Source: Roseinatronobacter ekhonensis (lineage in GTDB: Bacteria; Pseudomonadota; Alphaproteobacteria; Rhodobacterales; Rhodobacteraceae). Taken from it: a stretch of DNA of 64,000 nucleotides. The stretch covers positions 114,513 through 178,512 of the forward strand of contig NZ_UIHC01000003.1 of NCBI RefSeq assembly GCF_900499075.1, written 5' to 3'. The notes beneath the pieces were generated by a model. That model was not told the DNA's origin. It saw only the letters and a program-made list of their open reading frames with translations, and did not search any database. Both the position numbers and the translations under genes were made by a program. Shown piece by piece: positions 26,386-35,172 of the stretch. Each line of letters opens with the position of its first letter. The first letter of the stretch is position 1.

Positions 26386-26412
26386 TTTCATCCTTGCAAA
26401 AATATCCTGGGG
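26386..26412 (-). repeat. Short dispersed intergenic repeat, divergent copy 3
   Basis: On the minus strand this copy reads as a variant of the shared motif, with AGGATATTT in place of GAGTATTT and TTGCAAGGATGAAA after it. It lies 19 bases before the start of the quinone oxidoreductase gene and after the aminotransferase stop. Confidence 0.5.
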
Positions 26413-26448
26413 TGAATGGTCCCGCAGGGACCAGAGGGGCAACGCCCC

Positions 26449-27348
26449 TCAGACACCGCCTGCCATGCTGCGCAGCGCCGCGACGGTCTCGCCACCGGAC
26501 AAGGCGTAATCCCAATACAGCTCCCGCGCGCGCAAACCCATCCGGGGCGTGCCCATCTCACGGTCCTTGTAGCGCGCAACCGGCATGACCTTGGCGATGT
26601 TGCCGGTCACGAAGATCTCGTCTGCCGCGTCAAAATCCTCCAGCGTCAGGCTGGCCTCGACCACCTCGGCCCCATCGGCGCGCAGCAGCGATACCACACG
26701 CTGGCGGGTAATCCCGTTCAGGAACATGCCATTGGGCACCGGCGTGAACACCACACCGTCACGCAGCATGAACACGTTGGTCGACGCGGTTTCGGCCACG
26801 AATCCCTCCACATCCAGCGACAGCGCGTTGGAGTAGCCGCGCTTGCGGGCATCAGCCATAATGCGGGCATTGTTGGCGTAAAGCGCGCCGGCCTTGGCCT
26901 CTGTCACCGCCATGTCGGGCCGCGGGCGGCAGAAGGGCGAGACGGTCAGCGAAAATCCCCCAGCGGCGGGCATGTCCAGCGCTTCGATGCAGATGGAAAA
27001 CCCGGTGTTTTCCGGCTCTACGTCGATGATACCGGGGGCAGAGTCGCGCGACCACATCATCGGGCGCAGGTAGAGAGCGCGGTCCGCGCCAAAGCGCGCA
27101 CAACCCTCTTCCATCAGGCCCTGCACCGTGGCCGCATCAACCGGCGGGATCATCCCCATCGCCTCGGCGGAACGGATGATGCGGGCAGAGTGCAGGTCCA
27201 GATCGGGGCGCGCGCCATCGAACTGGCGTGCACCGTCAAACACTGTGCTGCCCAGCCACGCGGCGTGGTCAGCCGCCCCGATAATGGGCGCATTGCCCTC
27301 GTGCCACGCGCCCTCATACCATGTAAGGATCTCTTTTCCGACCGCCAT
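26449..27348 (-). CDS. Branched-chain amino acid aminotransferase family protein
   Basis: This 299-residue class IV PLP aminotransferase fits the IlvE family. It has the cofactor lysine in EAKAGALYANN (about residues 150-160), the substrate-site strand RALYLRPMMWSRD and the phosphate-binding loop FVTGNIAKVMPV. It should interconvert valine, leucine and isoleucine with their keto acids. It reads in line with coq9 upstream and the quinone oxidoreductase downstream on the same strand with moderate gaps (57 and 81 bases), so an operon is possible but not shown. Confidence 0.88.
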   Translation of the reverse strand: MAVGKEILTWYEGAWHEGNAPIIGAADHAAWLGSTVFDGARQFDGARPDLDLHSARIIRSAEAMGMIPPVDAATVQGLMEEGCARFGADRALYLRPMMWSRDSAPGIIDVEPENTGFSICIEALDMPAAGGFSLTVSPFCRPRPDMAVTEAKAGALYANNARIMADARKRGYSNALSLDVEGFVAETASTNVFMLRDGVVFTPVPNGMFLNGITRQRVVSLLRADGAEVVEASLTLEDFDAADEIFVTGNIAKVMPVARYKDREMGTPRMGLRARELYWDYALSGGETVAALRSMAGGV

Positions 27349-27405
27349 CGCGCCTGTCCCGTCTTGCTTTTGATCAGCGCAACTTGCGGCGTGGGGGCGG
27401 TGGCG

Positions 27406-28095
27406 TCAACCCTGGGGCTTCGGCGGCATATAGCCCGGCAGGTCCGGGCGCGCGCGGCTGCTTGGCGCCTTGATGCACGACAGCACCGCGCTTGGCCCCG
27501 CAAAGAGCGTGCGCAATACTGGGTTCTTGCGGGCCGCGCCCTTCACCCGCTCTATCTGCATCACGCCGTCAATCCGGCGGTCCAGAAACGCCCATGTCGC
27601 CTGCGCGCCCTCGCTGTCATCGCCCAGCCAGAACAACACCGTTGCGGAATAGACACCCGCGAGCGTGGCACGCTTGGTGTACCAATTGTAATCGGTGGCG
27701 GTGTCGCCCAAGGCGGTCCAGATCGCATCCGCTGTGCCCCAGATCGCGCGTGCGCCGTCGGCGGCATAGATCGGCAGGGCGAACAGGGTGCTGCCGCGCC
27801 GGACCAGTTCGCGGTCCTCTGCCGCTTCCAGCCGCAACCGCACCGCCAGCGCAATCCGCTCGCGGATGCGCAGTTGCGACAGGTCATGCTCTGCCAGCCG
27901 CGCCAGCATCAACGCATCACCGCGCGCATGGTAGGCCAGCGCCATATCCACGCCCCCCCGCGGGAACACGGCTTTGACGGCGGCCATGTCCACCCCGCAA
28001 TCGGCGGCGGCGGCACGCAGCGCGGCATCGCCCCAGCCGTCGAACGGCACATGGATCAACGCGGCATCAAGCAGTTTTTCGGTTAGATCGGTCAT
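27406..28095 (-). CDS. COQ9 family ubiquinone biosynthesis protein
   Basis: The 229-residue protein matches COQ9, with an N-terminal helix-turn-helix-like region (EKLLDAALIHVPFDGWGDAAL). It also has the lipid-binding segment with FALPIYAADGARAIWGTADAIW and WYTKRATLAGVYSATVLFWL. COQ9 binds isoprenoid lipids and helps deliver intermediates to the hydroxylase in ubiquinone synthesis; it belongs to a TetR-like fold. It is encoded on the minus strand opposite rpsU. No other coq gene is close. Confidence 0.88.
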   Translation of the reverse strand: MTDLTEKLLDAALIHVPFDGWGDAALRAAAADCGVDMAAVKAVFPRGGVDMALAYHARGDALMLARLAEHDLSQLRIRERIALAVRLRLEAAEDRELVRRGSTLFALPIYAADGARAIWGTADAIWTALGDTATDYNWYTKRATLAGVYSATVLFWLGDDSEGAQATWAFLDRRIDGVMQIERVKGAARKNPVLRTLFAGPSAVLSCIKAPSSRARPDLPGYMPPKPQG

Positions 28096-28186
28096 GGAAC
28101 ACCCTCCATTCTGGTCATACGGCTGGACATAGCGCCAAGGCTCTGCTATGCGACCGCTTCCTGCGATTTATGCAACTTTAACTTGG

Positions 28187-28204
28187 AAAGGTGGTGAAAA
28201 CCAC
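28187..28204 (+). promoter_or_regulatory. RBS-sequestering tetraloop hairpin of rpsU
   Basis: GTGGT (28191-28195) pairs with ACCAC (28200-28204) around the GAAA tetraloop, and the hairpin abuts the start ATG at 28205. The ribosome binding site (AAAGGTGG) overlaps the 5' arm. This could limit S21 synthesis by blocking initiation. It may also be a conserved leader shared by alphaproteobacterial rpsU genes. Confidence 0.55.
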
Positions 28205-28411
28205 ATGCAGGTATCGGTTCGTGACAACAATGTCGATCAGGCCCTTCGTGCGCTGAAAAAGAAACTCCAGCGTGAAGGTGTGTTTCGCGAAATGAAGCTC
28301 AAGCAGCATTTCGAGAAACCGTCCGAGAAAAAGGCCCGTGAAAAGGCCGAAGCGATCCGCCGCGCGCGCAAACTGGCGCGCAAGAAGGCGCAACGCGAGA
28401 ACGGGCTCTAA
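28205..28411 (+). CDS. rpsU: 30S ribosomal protein S21
   Basis: The 68-residue protein begins [20 protein letters not shown] and ends with a strongly basic helix ([16 protein letters not shown]), the pattern of alphaproteobacterial S21. It binds the platform of the small subunit and helps initiation. The start is unambiguous because the frame further upstream (from 28148) crosses the leader hairpin. A strong terminator follows, so it is monocistronic. Confidence 0.95.
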   Translation: MQVSVRDNNVDQALRALKKKLQREGVFREMKLKQHFEKPSEKKAREKAEAIRRARKLARKKAQRENGL

Positions 28412-28456
28412 GCTCGACAGGACCGAAAGCAGGGTTTCGACCCCGCAATCGAACGA

Positions 28457-28487
28457 ACCCCCGAAGGCTTGGCCTGCGGGGGTTTTT
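28457..28487 (+). terminator. Intrinsic terminator of rpsU
   Basis: ACCCCCG (28457-28463) pairs with CGGGGGT (28477-28483), with an inner helix AGGC/GCCT and loop TTG, then TTTTT (28483-28487). Confidence 0.9.
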
Positions 28488-28531
28488 CAGTCGTGCATGG
28501 CCGGTACGGCTTGCAACCGCGCATCAAGGCG

Positions 28532-28945
28532 TCAGCCACGGCGCGCCACATGCACGGCACAGGGCGCACGGGCAACGATTTTATTCGCGGTGGACCCCAG
28601 CATCAGGCTGTGCGTTCCGGGCCGGTGCGAGGCCACGACGATGCAATCCACCCCGTGGGTTTGCGCAAACTCCAGCACCTCGCTTGCAGGATCGCCCTCG
28701 ACGACCACCGCAGAGCCATGCTCGAACTGCGCAGCCAGTGTGCCAAGATCTGCCTTGATCGCAGCATGCATATCCTCGCGCCAGTTATCGGGCAGGTAAT
28801 CCAGCGCGAAGACGGGCGCGGGTTCCATGACATGGAGCAGCGTGACCTTGGCGCCCTCGGCAGCCAATGCGCCTGCAATCTCCAGCGACGGGGCGGCGTC
28901 GTGCTGGCCTTCATACGCGACGGTGACGAGCAGATGGGAATACAT
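28532..28945 (-). CDS. Universal stress protein (UspA family)
   Basis: This 137-residue protein begins MYSHLLVTVAYEGQ and keeps the ATP-binding motif near the C-terminus, SHRPGTHSLMLGSTANKIVARAPCAV (G-2x-G-9x-G-S type pattern, described here by its key residues GTHSLMLGSTA). Usp proteins bind ATP and help survive growth arrest or stress. AGGAGG precedes ATG at 28945 by about five bases; the longer frame to 28966 lacks a signal. It lies beyond the rpsI terminator. Confidence 0.88.
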   Translation of the reverse strand: MYSHLLVTVAYEGQHDAAPSLEIAGALAAEGAKVTLLHVMEPAPVFALDYLPDNWREDMHAAIKADLGTLAAQFEHGSAVVVEGDPASEVLEFAQTHGVDCIVVASHRPGTHSLMLGSTANKIVARAPCAVHVARRG

Positions 28946-29010
28946 GCGACCTCCTGTCCTTTGCACGATGCCACTAAACCAAGATGTGCTGCCAGACGAA
29001 AGCCGAAAAG

Positions 29011-29042
29011 AAAAACGCCCGGACCATCTGGACCGGGCGTTT
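29011..29042 (-). terminator. Intrinsic terminator after rpsI
   Basis: A ten-base-pair stem (AAACGCCCGG at 29013-29022 with CCGGGCGTTT at 29033-29042) has the loop ACCATCTGGA. On the minus strand it is followed by a T run complementary to the A residues at 29011-29015. It follows the rpsI stop by about 20 bases. Confidence 0.85.
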
Positions 29043-29063
29043 TCGAATTTCGGATCGGGGCGC

Positions 29064-29558
29064 TTAACGCTTCGAGAACTGGAAGCTACGGCGGGCTTTC
29101 GCGCGGCCGAACTTCTTGCGTTCCACGACGCGGCTGTCGCGGGTCAGGAAACCGGCGGCCTTGAGCGGCGCGCGCAGGGCCGGATCATAAAGCTGCAACG
29201 CTTTCGAGATGCCGTGCTTGACCGCACCAGCCTGACCGGACAGGCCACCACCGGCCACCGTTGCGATCACGTCGAACTGGTCGACAACACCGGCCACCTG
29301 AAACGGCTGGCGCAGGATCATCTGCAACACCGGGCGTGCGAAATACTTGGTGTAGTCGATGAACTGACCCTTGTTGTCGCGCACCAGCATCTTGCCGGAC
29401 CCCGGCTTGATCCAGACACGGGCAACAGCGTCCTTGCGCTTGCCGGTGGCGTAGGACCGGCCCAGCTCGTCACGGACGGCTTCGCGGACGGGTGCCTCTT
29501 CGGCAACCGGGGTCACGACCGATTTTAGATCGTCGAGTGTTTTGAGATCGTCGCTCAT
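29064..29558 (-). CDS. rpsI: 30S ribosomal protein S9
   Basis: This 164-residue protein of the small subunit head has the core [18 protein letters not shown] and ends with the conserved [18 protein letters not shown], whose tail reaches the P-site tRNA. An alphaproteobacterial N-terminal extension of about 35 residues is present. Two starts are possible: ATG at 29564 overlapping the rplM stop (ATGA) and ATG at 29558, which has better spacing from GGAG. I prefer the latter. It is the second gene of rplM-rpsI. Confidence 0.95.
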   Translation of the reverse strand: MSDDLKTLDDLKSVVTPVAEEAPVREAVRDELGRSYATGKRKDAVARVWIKPGSGKMLVRDNKGQFIDYTKYFARPVLQMILRQPFQVAGVVDQFDVIATVAGGGLSGQAGAVKHGISKALQLYDPALRAPLKAAGFLTRDSRVVERKKFGRAKARRSFQFSKR

Positions 29559-29560
29559 GG

Positions 29561-30022
29561 TCATGCGCTCCGCGTGTTCTTGGTGTTCATGGATTTGACA
29601 TCCAGAACTTCGGGTTGCTGGGCTTCATGCGGATGCTCGGTGCCCGCGTAGACGCGCAGGTTGGTCATCTGCTGGCGCGACAGCGGGCCGCCGGGCAGCA
29701 TACGCTTGACCGCCTGCATCAGCACGCGCTCGGGGAAGCGGCCTTCCAGAATCTGGCCCGTGGTGCGCGACTTGATCCCGCCCGGGTGGCCGGTGTGCCA
29801 GTAATTCGGCTTGGCGCGCTTGTTGCCGGTGATCTGCACTTTTTCAGCGTTGATCACGATGACATTGTCGCCCATGTCCATATGCGGGGTGAAGGACGCT
29901 TTGTGCTTGCCGCGCAAGCGCATGGCGATGATCGAGGCAAGACGGCCCAGCACGACACCTTCGGCGTCGATGATGATCCATTTCTTCTCGATATCCGCCG
30001 GTTTGGCAGAGAAGGTTTTCAT
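29561..30022 (-). CDS. rplM: 50S ribosomal protein L13
   Basis: The 153-residue protein begins [20 protein letters not shown] and includes the RNA-contacting segment [20 protein letters not shown], typical of L13. It assembles early on 23S rRNA. ATG at 30022 matches the normal L13 N-terminus; the frame to 30058 is longer than the family. The stop overlaps the alternate start of rpsI, so the pair is translationally coupled, as in most bacteria. Confidence 0.95.
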   Translation of the reverse strand: MKTFSAKPADIEKKWIIIDAEGVVLGRLASIIAMRLRGKHKASFTPHMDMGDNVIVINAEKVQITGNKRAKPNYWHTGHPGGIKSRTTGQILEGRFPERVLMQAVKRMLPGGPLSRQQMTNLRVYAGTEHPHEAQQPEVLDVKSMNTKNTRSA

Positions 30023-30159
30023 GGGTTTACCCTTGAGAGAGAACATTTCAGACCCCAAGCGGGGCGCTGGGTGTCTTCTACGGATATTCGCGCAAGGGTC
30101 AAGAGGCGCTGGCTTGGATTAAGCAAGCATAATCAACATGTTACAATTTAGGTATTATA

Positions 30160-30933
30160 TTACCCCAAGTTTTTCGCCTCGGATGGGGCCGCCCATTCAA
30201 TCACGGCATGGTCGAACCCGTTGCGGATGCTTGGCTTCACGATCTCGAAATACGGCGACAGGTCGAAATCGCGCGGCACGAACAGCGAATGGTGGCGGAT
30301 ATGGAAAATCTCTCGACGCGAATAGTCGGACCCGTGCGCGCGCGACCGGCGGATATCGGGCAGGACCGGATAGCGCACCGATTGAAACGCTTGCGCCACC
30401 AGCGACGAACAGATTGCGCGTGTCGGGTCGCCCGACCCAAGCGCCAGCATCCGGCGGCGAAAGCGGATCGGAATGGGCGGTGTCGGGAACAGGTAGCGCG
30501 CAAGATCAATGATGTTGCGCAGGTCGTATTCATACCCGAGCCGCGCAATCATAAACCGCGCCACAGCATCGCGTTCAGACTCTGACAACCCGACTGCGCG
30601 GCAAATACGGAAATTCGCGCGCTCGTATTTCGATAGCGGCACCGCGTGGACACCGTCTTGCAGCGTTGCCTCGACCAGCATGTGCGGCCCTTGGTCGGGC
30701 AGCATATCGCCTATATAGACAGCCGCATGCGACCATGTGCTTTGCGTCAGATACTTGATCGCAGTCGAGATCTTGGCCCGCCCCTCGACCAGCAGCACAT
30801 CGCCGCGCCGCAGACTGCGCACCAGCGTGTCGGGGTCAAGCGCCGCGCGCGGCTCGAATTCCACGCGGTCGCGTTCCAGCCAGCGGCCAAGGGTCTGCCC
30901 AATGCGGTCAAGGATTGAACTGGTGTCACTCAT
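30160..30933 (-). CDS. YiiX/YebB-like NlpC/P60 cysteine hydrolase
   Basis: The 257-residue protein has the permuted papain-like fold of the YiiX family. The order is RRGDVLLVEGRAKISTAIK, then the catalytic His in STWSHAAVYIGD (about residue 70) and the catalytic Cys in RAICSSLVAQAFQ (about residue 180). Such enzymes are thought to cleave amide or ester bonds in lipids or peptides. No signal peptide is seen, so it is probably cytoplasmic or membrane-associated. ATG at 30933 replaces the longer GTG option. Its gene follows the SseB gene on the same strand with a 39-base gap. Confidence 0.8.
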   Translation of the reverse strand: MSDTSSILDRIGQTLGRWLERDRVEFEPRAALDPDTLVRSLRRGDVLLVEGRAKISTAIKYLTQSTWSHAAVYIGDMLPDQGPHMLVEATLQDGVHAVPLSKYERANFRICRAVGLSESERDAVARFMIARLGYEYDLRNIIDLARYLFPTPPIPIRFRRRMLALGSGDPTRAICSSLVAQAFQSVRYPVLPDIRRSRAHGSDYSRREIFHIRHHSLFVPRDFDLSPYFEIVKPSIRNGFDHAVIEWAAPSEAKNLG

Positions 30934-30972
30934 GCCAATCACTTCGTCCGCGCGCGGCGGACCATTACGTGT

Positions 30973-31755
30973 CTATTTCAACCGCGGCGGCGCATCCGGG
31001 TCCAGCCCCGGCGCTTTCATCTCGACCGGTTGTGACGGTTGCGGCAAATCAAACCGCAAACCCATGCGCGCCAGTTCGGCCGCGCGCGGATCGTCGGCAC
31101 TCAGGAAGGTCACGTCCAACTGTCCCGCTTCCAAGCCCGAAAAGCCCAAAGCACCCTGAACCGCCCGCGCCAGCGCGCTTTCTGCGCCCTCTGCCACATC
31201 AACAAAAGCCAGCATATGGCCGCGTGCACCGCCTTCGTATTCAGTGCCGACCAGATAGGCGAGCGCGGCCAGCCCCTCCATCCGCGCCAGTCGCGCATCC
31301 AGCGCGGACAGCAATGCCTCTGGCAAACCGCGCGGCGCAGTGAACGCCGACACGCGGTTTTCCAGTTCTTCGGGCCGTTCCGACAGTGTCTCGGCCAGCC
31401 AGACAAGTATTTCTTGCGGAAATACCCGCGCCGAGGGCGCGACCCCAAGGTTCAGCCCCATGCCCAGATTGCTGCCCGCCAACATCTCGACCACCACGCG
31501 GCCCGGAAGCGCAGCATAGGGCGCGGGCAGGCCGGTGAATTCGGTCAAGCGGTCCTCGCGGTCGAAGGCTAGCACGATCGGTCCATCCTCCAACTCGAAC
31601 ACCTTGGGGTCCAGATTATCTCCGGTGGCCTCACGCTCCAGCAGCAGGAACAATTCACCCTCTGTCAGGCGGGCGTAGTAGCGCAGCCGGGTCGGAATAT
31701 CGTCAGGCGCGGCCTCTGTCGCGGCATGGGCTTGGTCAAGTGGCGTGTCGGTCAT
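30973..31755 (-). CDS. SseB family protein
   Basis: This 260-residue cytoplasmic protein matches the SseB (enhanced serine sensitivity) domain, with RYYARLTEGELFLLLEREA and the segment YAALPGRVVVEMLAGSNLGMGLNLG (key residues given). No enzyme activity is known for the family. It probably forms a unit with the YiiX-like gene downstream on the same strand. Its start at 31755 is 139 bases from the divergent DMT transporter gene. Confidence 0.82.
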   Translation of the reverse strand: MTDTPLDQAHAATEAAPDDIPTRLRYYARLTEGELFLLLEREATGDNLDPKVFELEDGPIVLAFDREDRLTEFTGLPAPYAALPGRVVVEMLAGSNLGMGLNLGVAPSARVFPQEILVWLAETLSERPEELENRVSAFTAPRGLPEALLSALDARLARMEGLAALAYLVGTEYEGGARGHMLAFVDVAEGAESALARAVQGALGFSGLEAGQLDVTFLSADDPRAAELARMGLRFDLPQPSQPVEMKAPGLDPDAPPRLK

Positions 31756-31894
31756 CGCGACCCCCTGTCATGTCTTGCGCTATGGCTAGAAGGCGCGCGC
31801 GCAATTGGCAAGGCGCCCGAATGCCACGGCGCCCGAATTGCATTCCCGCCGCATCCACCCTATTACACATGTGAAGCATCAAAAGGCCCGCCCC

Positions 31895-32821
31895 ATGCTG
31901 ACCCGCGGCCATTCCGCCAAACCCCTGACCGGCATCGCGCTGCACATTGGCGCGATGGTTGTGCTTGTCTGCATGGCCGCCTGCGTCAAAGCTACGACTG
32001 TCGAGGTTCCGACAGGGCAGGCTGTCTTTGCACGAGCCACATTCTCTATTCCGCTTATCTTGGGCTGGGTCGCATTGCAGGGCCGGATCAGCGACGGATT
32101 GAGCATCGTGCAACCAAAACTGCATCTGCTGCGCGGAGTGTTGGGCACGGTGGCGTTGTCCTTGAATTTCCTCGCACTGTCCCTGCTGCCATTACCCGAG
32201 GTCACGGCCATCGAGTTCGCGGCCCCGTTGATCACCGTGGTATTTGCCGTCCTGATCTTGGGGGAAAATGTCAGGTTGGTGCGCTGGAGTGCGGTCCTGC
32301 TGGGCTTGATCGGGGTGCTGATCGTGGTCTGGCCCCGGCTCGGAATTGGCACCACCTATGAAGACGCCGCGCGGATTGGCGCGCTTGCGGCGCTAGGTTC
32401 AGCCACGGCGGCTGGTCTTGTCAAAATCTTGCTACGTCGCATGGTAGCCACCGAAAGCACCCCGGCCATCGCCTTTTATTTTGCGGTGACGGCCGCGCTT
32501 CTTGGCTTGCTGACCGCGCCGTTCGGCTGGGTGGTGCCGTCAGCCAGTGTTGCAGCCTTGCTTGTTGCTTCGGGCATATTGGGCGGAATTGGTCAGCTTT
32601 TACTGACCGCGAGCTATCGCTACGCAGATGCATCCGCCCTAGCACCGTTTTGGTATGCGCAGCTCCTTTTAGCGATCGGTTTGGGTTTTTTCCTGTTCGA
32701 CGAGGTGCCGACTGCGCAGATGCTGATGGGCGCAAGCTTGGTAATCGCGGCAGGCCTGTTAATTGCATGGCGCGAATCGCAGCTGGGAAAACGGGCGCGA
32801 CGGCGCGAAGCGCCGCTTTAG
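31895..32821 (+). CDS. EamA/DMT family membrane transporter
   Basis: The 308-residue protein has ten hydrophobic segments arranged as two EamA repeats (ITAIEFAAPLITVVFAVLILG-type in the first half and APFWYAQLLLAIGLGFFLFDE in the second). It is an inner-membrane drug/metabolite exporter of unknown substrate. I use ATG at 31895 (MLTRGHSAKPLT) rather than the longer frame at 31805, because AAAAGG stands upstream and the extension lacks transmembrane character. A second EamA gene lies at 56514-57374. Confidence 0.82.
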   Translation: MLTRGHSAKPLTGIALHIGAMVVLVCMAACVKATTVEVPTGQAVFARATFSIPLILGWVALQGRISDGLSIVQPKLHLLRGVLGTVALSLNFLALSLLPLPEVTAIEFAAPLITVVFAVLILGENVRLVRWSAVLLGLIGVLIVVWPRLGIGTTYEDAARIGALAALGSATAAGLVKILLRRMVATESTPAIAFYFAVTAALLGLLTAPFGWVVPSASVAALLVASGILGGIGQLLLTASYRYADASALAPFWYAQLLLAIGLGFFLFDEVPTAQMLMGASLVIAAGLLIAWRESQLGKRARRREAPL

Positions 32822-33040
32822 ACAGCAAACTTGCAAATAAGGGCCATTTGCCAAGAACCCTGCCCCACACACAACAGCGTTCCAAGCCTGCGCCCCGACA
32901 TGGAACGCCTGTTTCCCCGGTGAAGGGCCATGCAAAATTAACGCCGCGCGATGCCGCAGCAGCGGCCAAGTCCGTGCCTTGCGCGGTGCGGGGCACGAGC
33001 CTAGCTGAGCGACAACACATAAACTTCCGGAGGCTATGAT

Positions 33041-33973
33041 ATGCTGCGCAGAACCGCTCTGACCGTAACACTGACCGCCCTGCCCGCACTGGCCATGGCC
33101 GCTCCGGAAGGCTGGCAGCCGCTGCTGTCGCCCGCCGACCTGTCGGCAATGCTGGAGCGTGGTGAGGATATCCACATCATCCGCGTGACCGGCGACTTTG
33201 AGGCCGGCCATATCCCCGGTGCAGTCTTCTCGCCCTATGCCGAGTGGCGCGCAGGCCCGACCAATCCGGGCGCGATCAAGCCCGAACTTGAATACGAAGC
33301 CGAAGCCGTGCGCGTTGGTATTACCGCCGAGCGCCCGACTGTGATCGTCCATAACGGTGACAGCCCCAGTGACATGGGCGCCGCCGCCCGCGTCTACTGG
33401 ACACTGAAATCCTTGGGTGTCGAGGATCTCGCGCTGCTGAACGGTGGGTATCAGGCTTGGGCCGCGGCGGACCTGCCAACCGCAACGGGAGAGGTCACAG
33501 CGACCGAATCCGATTTCTACGCCGAGTGGCGCGATGACTGGTATATCCCGACATCAGAAGTCGTGAACCTAGTCGACAGTGGTGACGCCCGGCTGGTTGA
33601 CAGCCGCCCGCAAGGCTTTTTCGAGGGCACAACCTGGTCCATCGCCCGCCCCGGCACGATCCGCAGCGCGGAAAACCTGCAATTCAGCCAGTTTTTTGAG
33701 GACGGGCTGATGGTCAGCGCCGAGCGGGCCCGCGCCATCGCCGACGCGCAGGGCCTACAGGACGCCCCTGTCACGGTCTCTTTCTGCAACACCGGGCATT
33801 GGGCCGCGCTCAACTGGTTCGCGCTTAGCGAATTGGCAGAAGTGCCGAATACGCGCCTTTATGCCGAAAGCATGGCGGAATACACCATCCACGGCCATGC
33901 GCTCGACAACGAACCAAGCCGCGTCGCCTATTTGTGGCTCTCGACCAAGCGCTGGGTGAGCGGGCTTTTCTAA
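33041..33973 (+). CDS. Periplasmic thiosulfate sulfurtransferase, two rhodanese domains
   Basis: This 310-residue protein has a signal peptide (LRRTALTVTLTALPALAMA) and two rhodanese domains. The C-terminal one has the active-site loop FCNTGHWAALNW with Cys249. The N-terminal domain has Asn105 at the equivalent site (IVHNGDSPSDMGAAARVYW) and should be inactive. It accepts a sulfane sulfur from thiosulfate or a persulfide in the periplasm. The YeeE-type permease gene follows 80 bases later, with a short dispersed repeat between, suggesting joint sulfur uptake. Confidence 0.85.
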   Translation: MLRRTALTVTLTALPALAMAAPEGWQPLLSPADLSAMLERGEDIHIIRVTGDFEAGHIPGAVFSPYAEWRAGPTNPGAIKPELEYEAEAVRVGITAERPTVIVHNGDSPSDMGAAARVYWTLKSLGVEDLALLNGGYQAWAAADLPTATGEVTATESDFYAEWRDDWYIPTSEVVNLVDSGDARLVDSRPQGFFEGTTWSIARPGTIRSAENLQFSQFFEDGLMVSAERARAIADAQGLQDAPVTVSFCNTGHWAALNWFALSELAEVPNTRLYAESMAEYTIHGHALDNEPSRVAYLWLSTKRWVSGLF

Positions 33974-33975
33974 CC

Positions 33976-33999
33976 CCTTTCATCTTGCCATAAATACTC
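33976..33999 (-). repeat. Short dispersed intergenic repeat, copy 4
   Basis: Read on the minus strand this copy has GAGTATTT, then AT, then GGCAAGATGAA. It starts three bases after the sulfurtransferase stop, the tightest spacing of all copies. Confidence 0.7.
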
Positions 34000-34053
34000 G
34001 ACCGCCCCGGCCTGCCACATGCAGTGCCGGGGACCAGCTTGAAAGGCCGCCCC

Positions 34054-35172
34054 ATGTTCCCGCGTCGCGCGTTCGTCACTCTTCTTGTGCTTGCCTTTTT
34101 GGTGTTCACCTTTGCAATGGCCGGTCCGCGCGCGGGGCTTTTGGTCGCGATTGGCATCGGCTTCGGGCTGGTGCTGGAAGGGCTGCGCTTCGGCTTTGCG
34201 GGGCCGTGGCGGCTGATCGTGGCGGAACGCGACGGGCGCGGCCTGCTCGCGCAGTTCCTTGCGATCGCGCTGGTGGCCTCGGTCGCCTTTCCGCTGCTGG
34301 CCGCGCATGGGGGCGAGCTGTCGCCCGCGCATGCGCCGGTTGGCCTAGGCATGATCCTTGGTGCCTTTGTCTTTGGCGCGGCCATGCAGCTTGTCATGGG
34401 CTGCGGGTCGGGCACGCTGATCAATGCCGGATCGGGCAACCTTGTCGGGCTCATCGCCCTTCTGGGCTTTATCGGCGGCAGTTTCGCGGGCAGCCTGCAT
34501 CTGGGCTGGTGGACAGGGCTGGCCAGCCTGCCGGTGCTGTCCATGCAAGGGGTATTCGGTGCGAATGGGGGGCTGTTTGCCACGCTTGCCGGTCTGGCCG
34601 CACTGGCCGCACTGGTCATCTGGCGCGCCGCACCCGGCAAACGCCTGCCGCCTGCGCGGCTGTGGTGGGCGGCAACCTTGATTGCGGCGCTGGCACTGGC
34701 AAACCTTGTGGTCGCGGGCCAACCTTGGGGCATTGTCTACGGGCTTGGGCTCTGGGGCGCCAAGATCGCGCAGGCGGGCGGCGCGGACCTGGCCGTGTCA
34801 GGCTTCTGGGCCAATCCCGGCAATGCTGAACGGCTGGATGCATCCATCCTGACCGATGTCACCTCGCTGACCAATATCGGGCTGCTGCTGGGCGCATTTG
34901 CCGTCATGCGCTGGCGGTCTGATCCGGGCGCGCCCGCGCGGGCATTGACAGCGCGCTCTTATGCGCTGGTGCTTCTGGCGGGGCTGGTGCTTGGCTACTC
35001 GGCGCGCATGGCATTTGGCTGCAACGTGGGCGCGTTTTTCAGCGGAATTTCCACCGGGTCGCTACATGGCTGGGTTTGGCTTGCGGCGGCTTTCGCAGGC
35101 TCGACCCTTGGGCTGAAACTACGGCCCTTGGTTCTGCGCCCCGCTGCCCAACTGACAGGAGCGCCGGCATGA
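34054..35172 (+). CDS. YeeE/YedE family sulfur (thiosulfate) transporter
   Basis: The 372-residue inner-membrane protein has about ten hydrophobic segments and the two family loops MGCGSGTLINAGSGN (Cys117) and FGCNVGAFFSGISTGS (Cys323). In the thiosulfate transporter TsuA, such cysteines carry the sulfur across the membrane. It lies between the rhodanese gene and a small membrane protein that overlaps its stop (ATGA). I use ATG at 34054 because GAAAGG precedes it. Thiosulfate or a related reduced sulfur compound is the probable substrate. Confidence 0.85.
   Translation: MFPRRAFVTLLVLAFLVFTFAMAGPRAGLLVAIGIGFGLVLEGLRFGFAGPWRLIVAERDGRGLLAQFLAIALVASVAFPLLAAHGGELSPAHAPVGLGMILGAFVFGAAMQLVMGCGSGTLINAGSGNLVGLIALLGFIGGSFAGSLHLGWWTGLASLPVLSMQGVFGANGGLFATLAGLAALAALVIWRAAPGKRLPPARLWWAATLIAALALANLVVAGQPWGIVYGLGLWGAKIAQAGGADLAVSGFWANPGNAERLDASILTDVTSLTNIGLLLGAFAVMRWRSDPGAPARALTARSYALVLLAGLVLGYSARMAFGCNVGAFFSGISTGSLHGWVWLAAAFAGSTLGLKLRPLVLRPAAQLTGAPA

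Noticed and set aside
26416..28086. 556-codon plus-strand frame
   Set aside because: It is antisense to the branched-chain aminotransferase and coq9 genes, is rich in His, Arg and Gln, and shows no domain.
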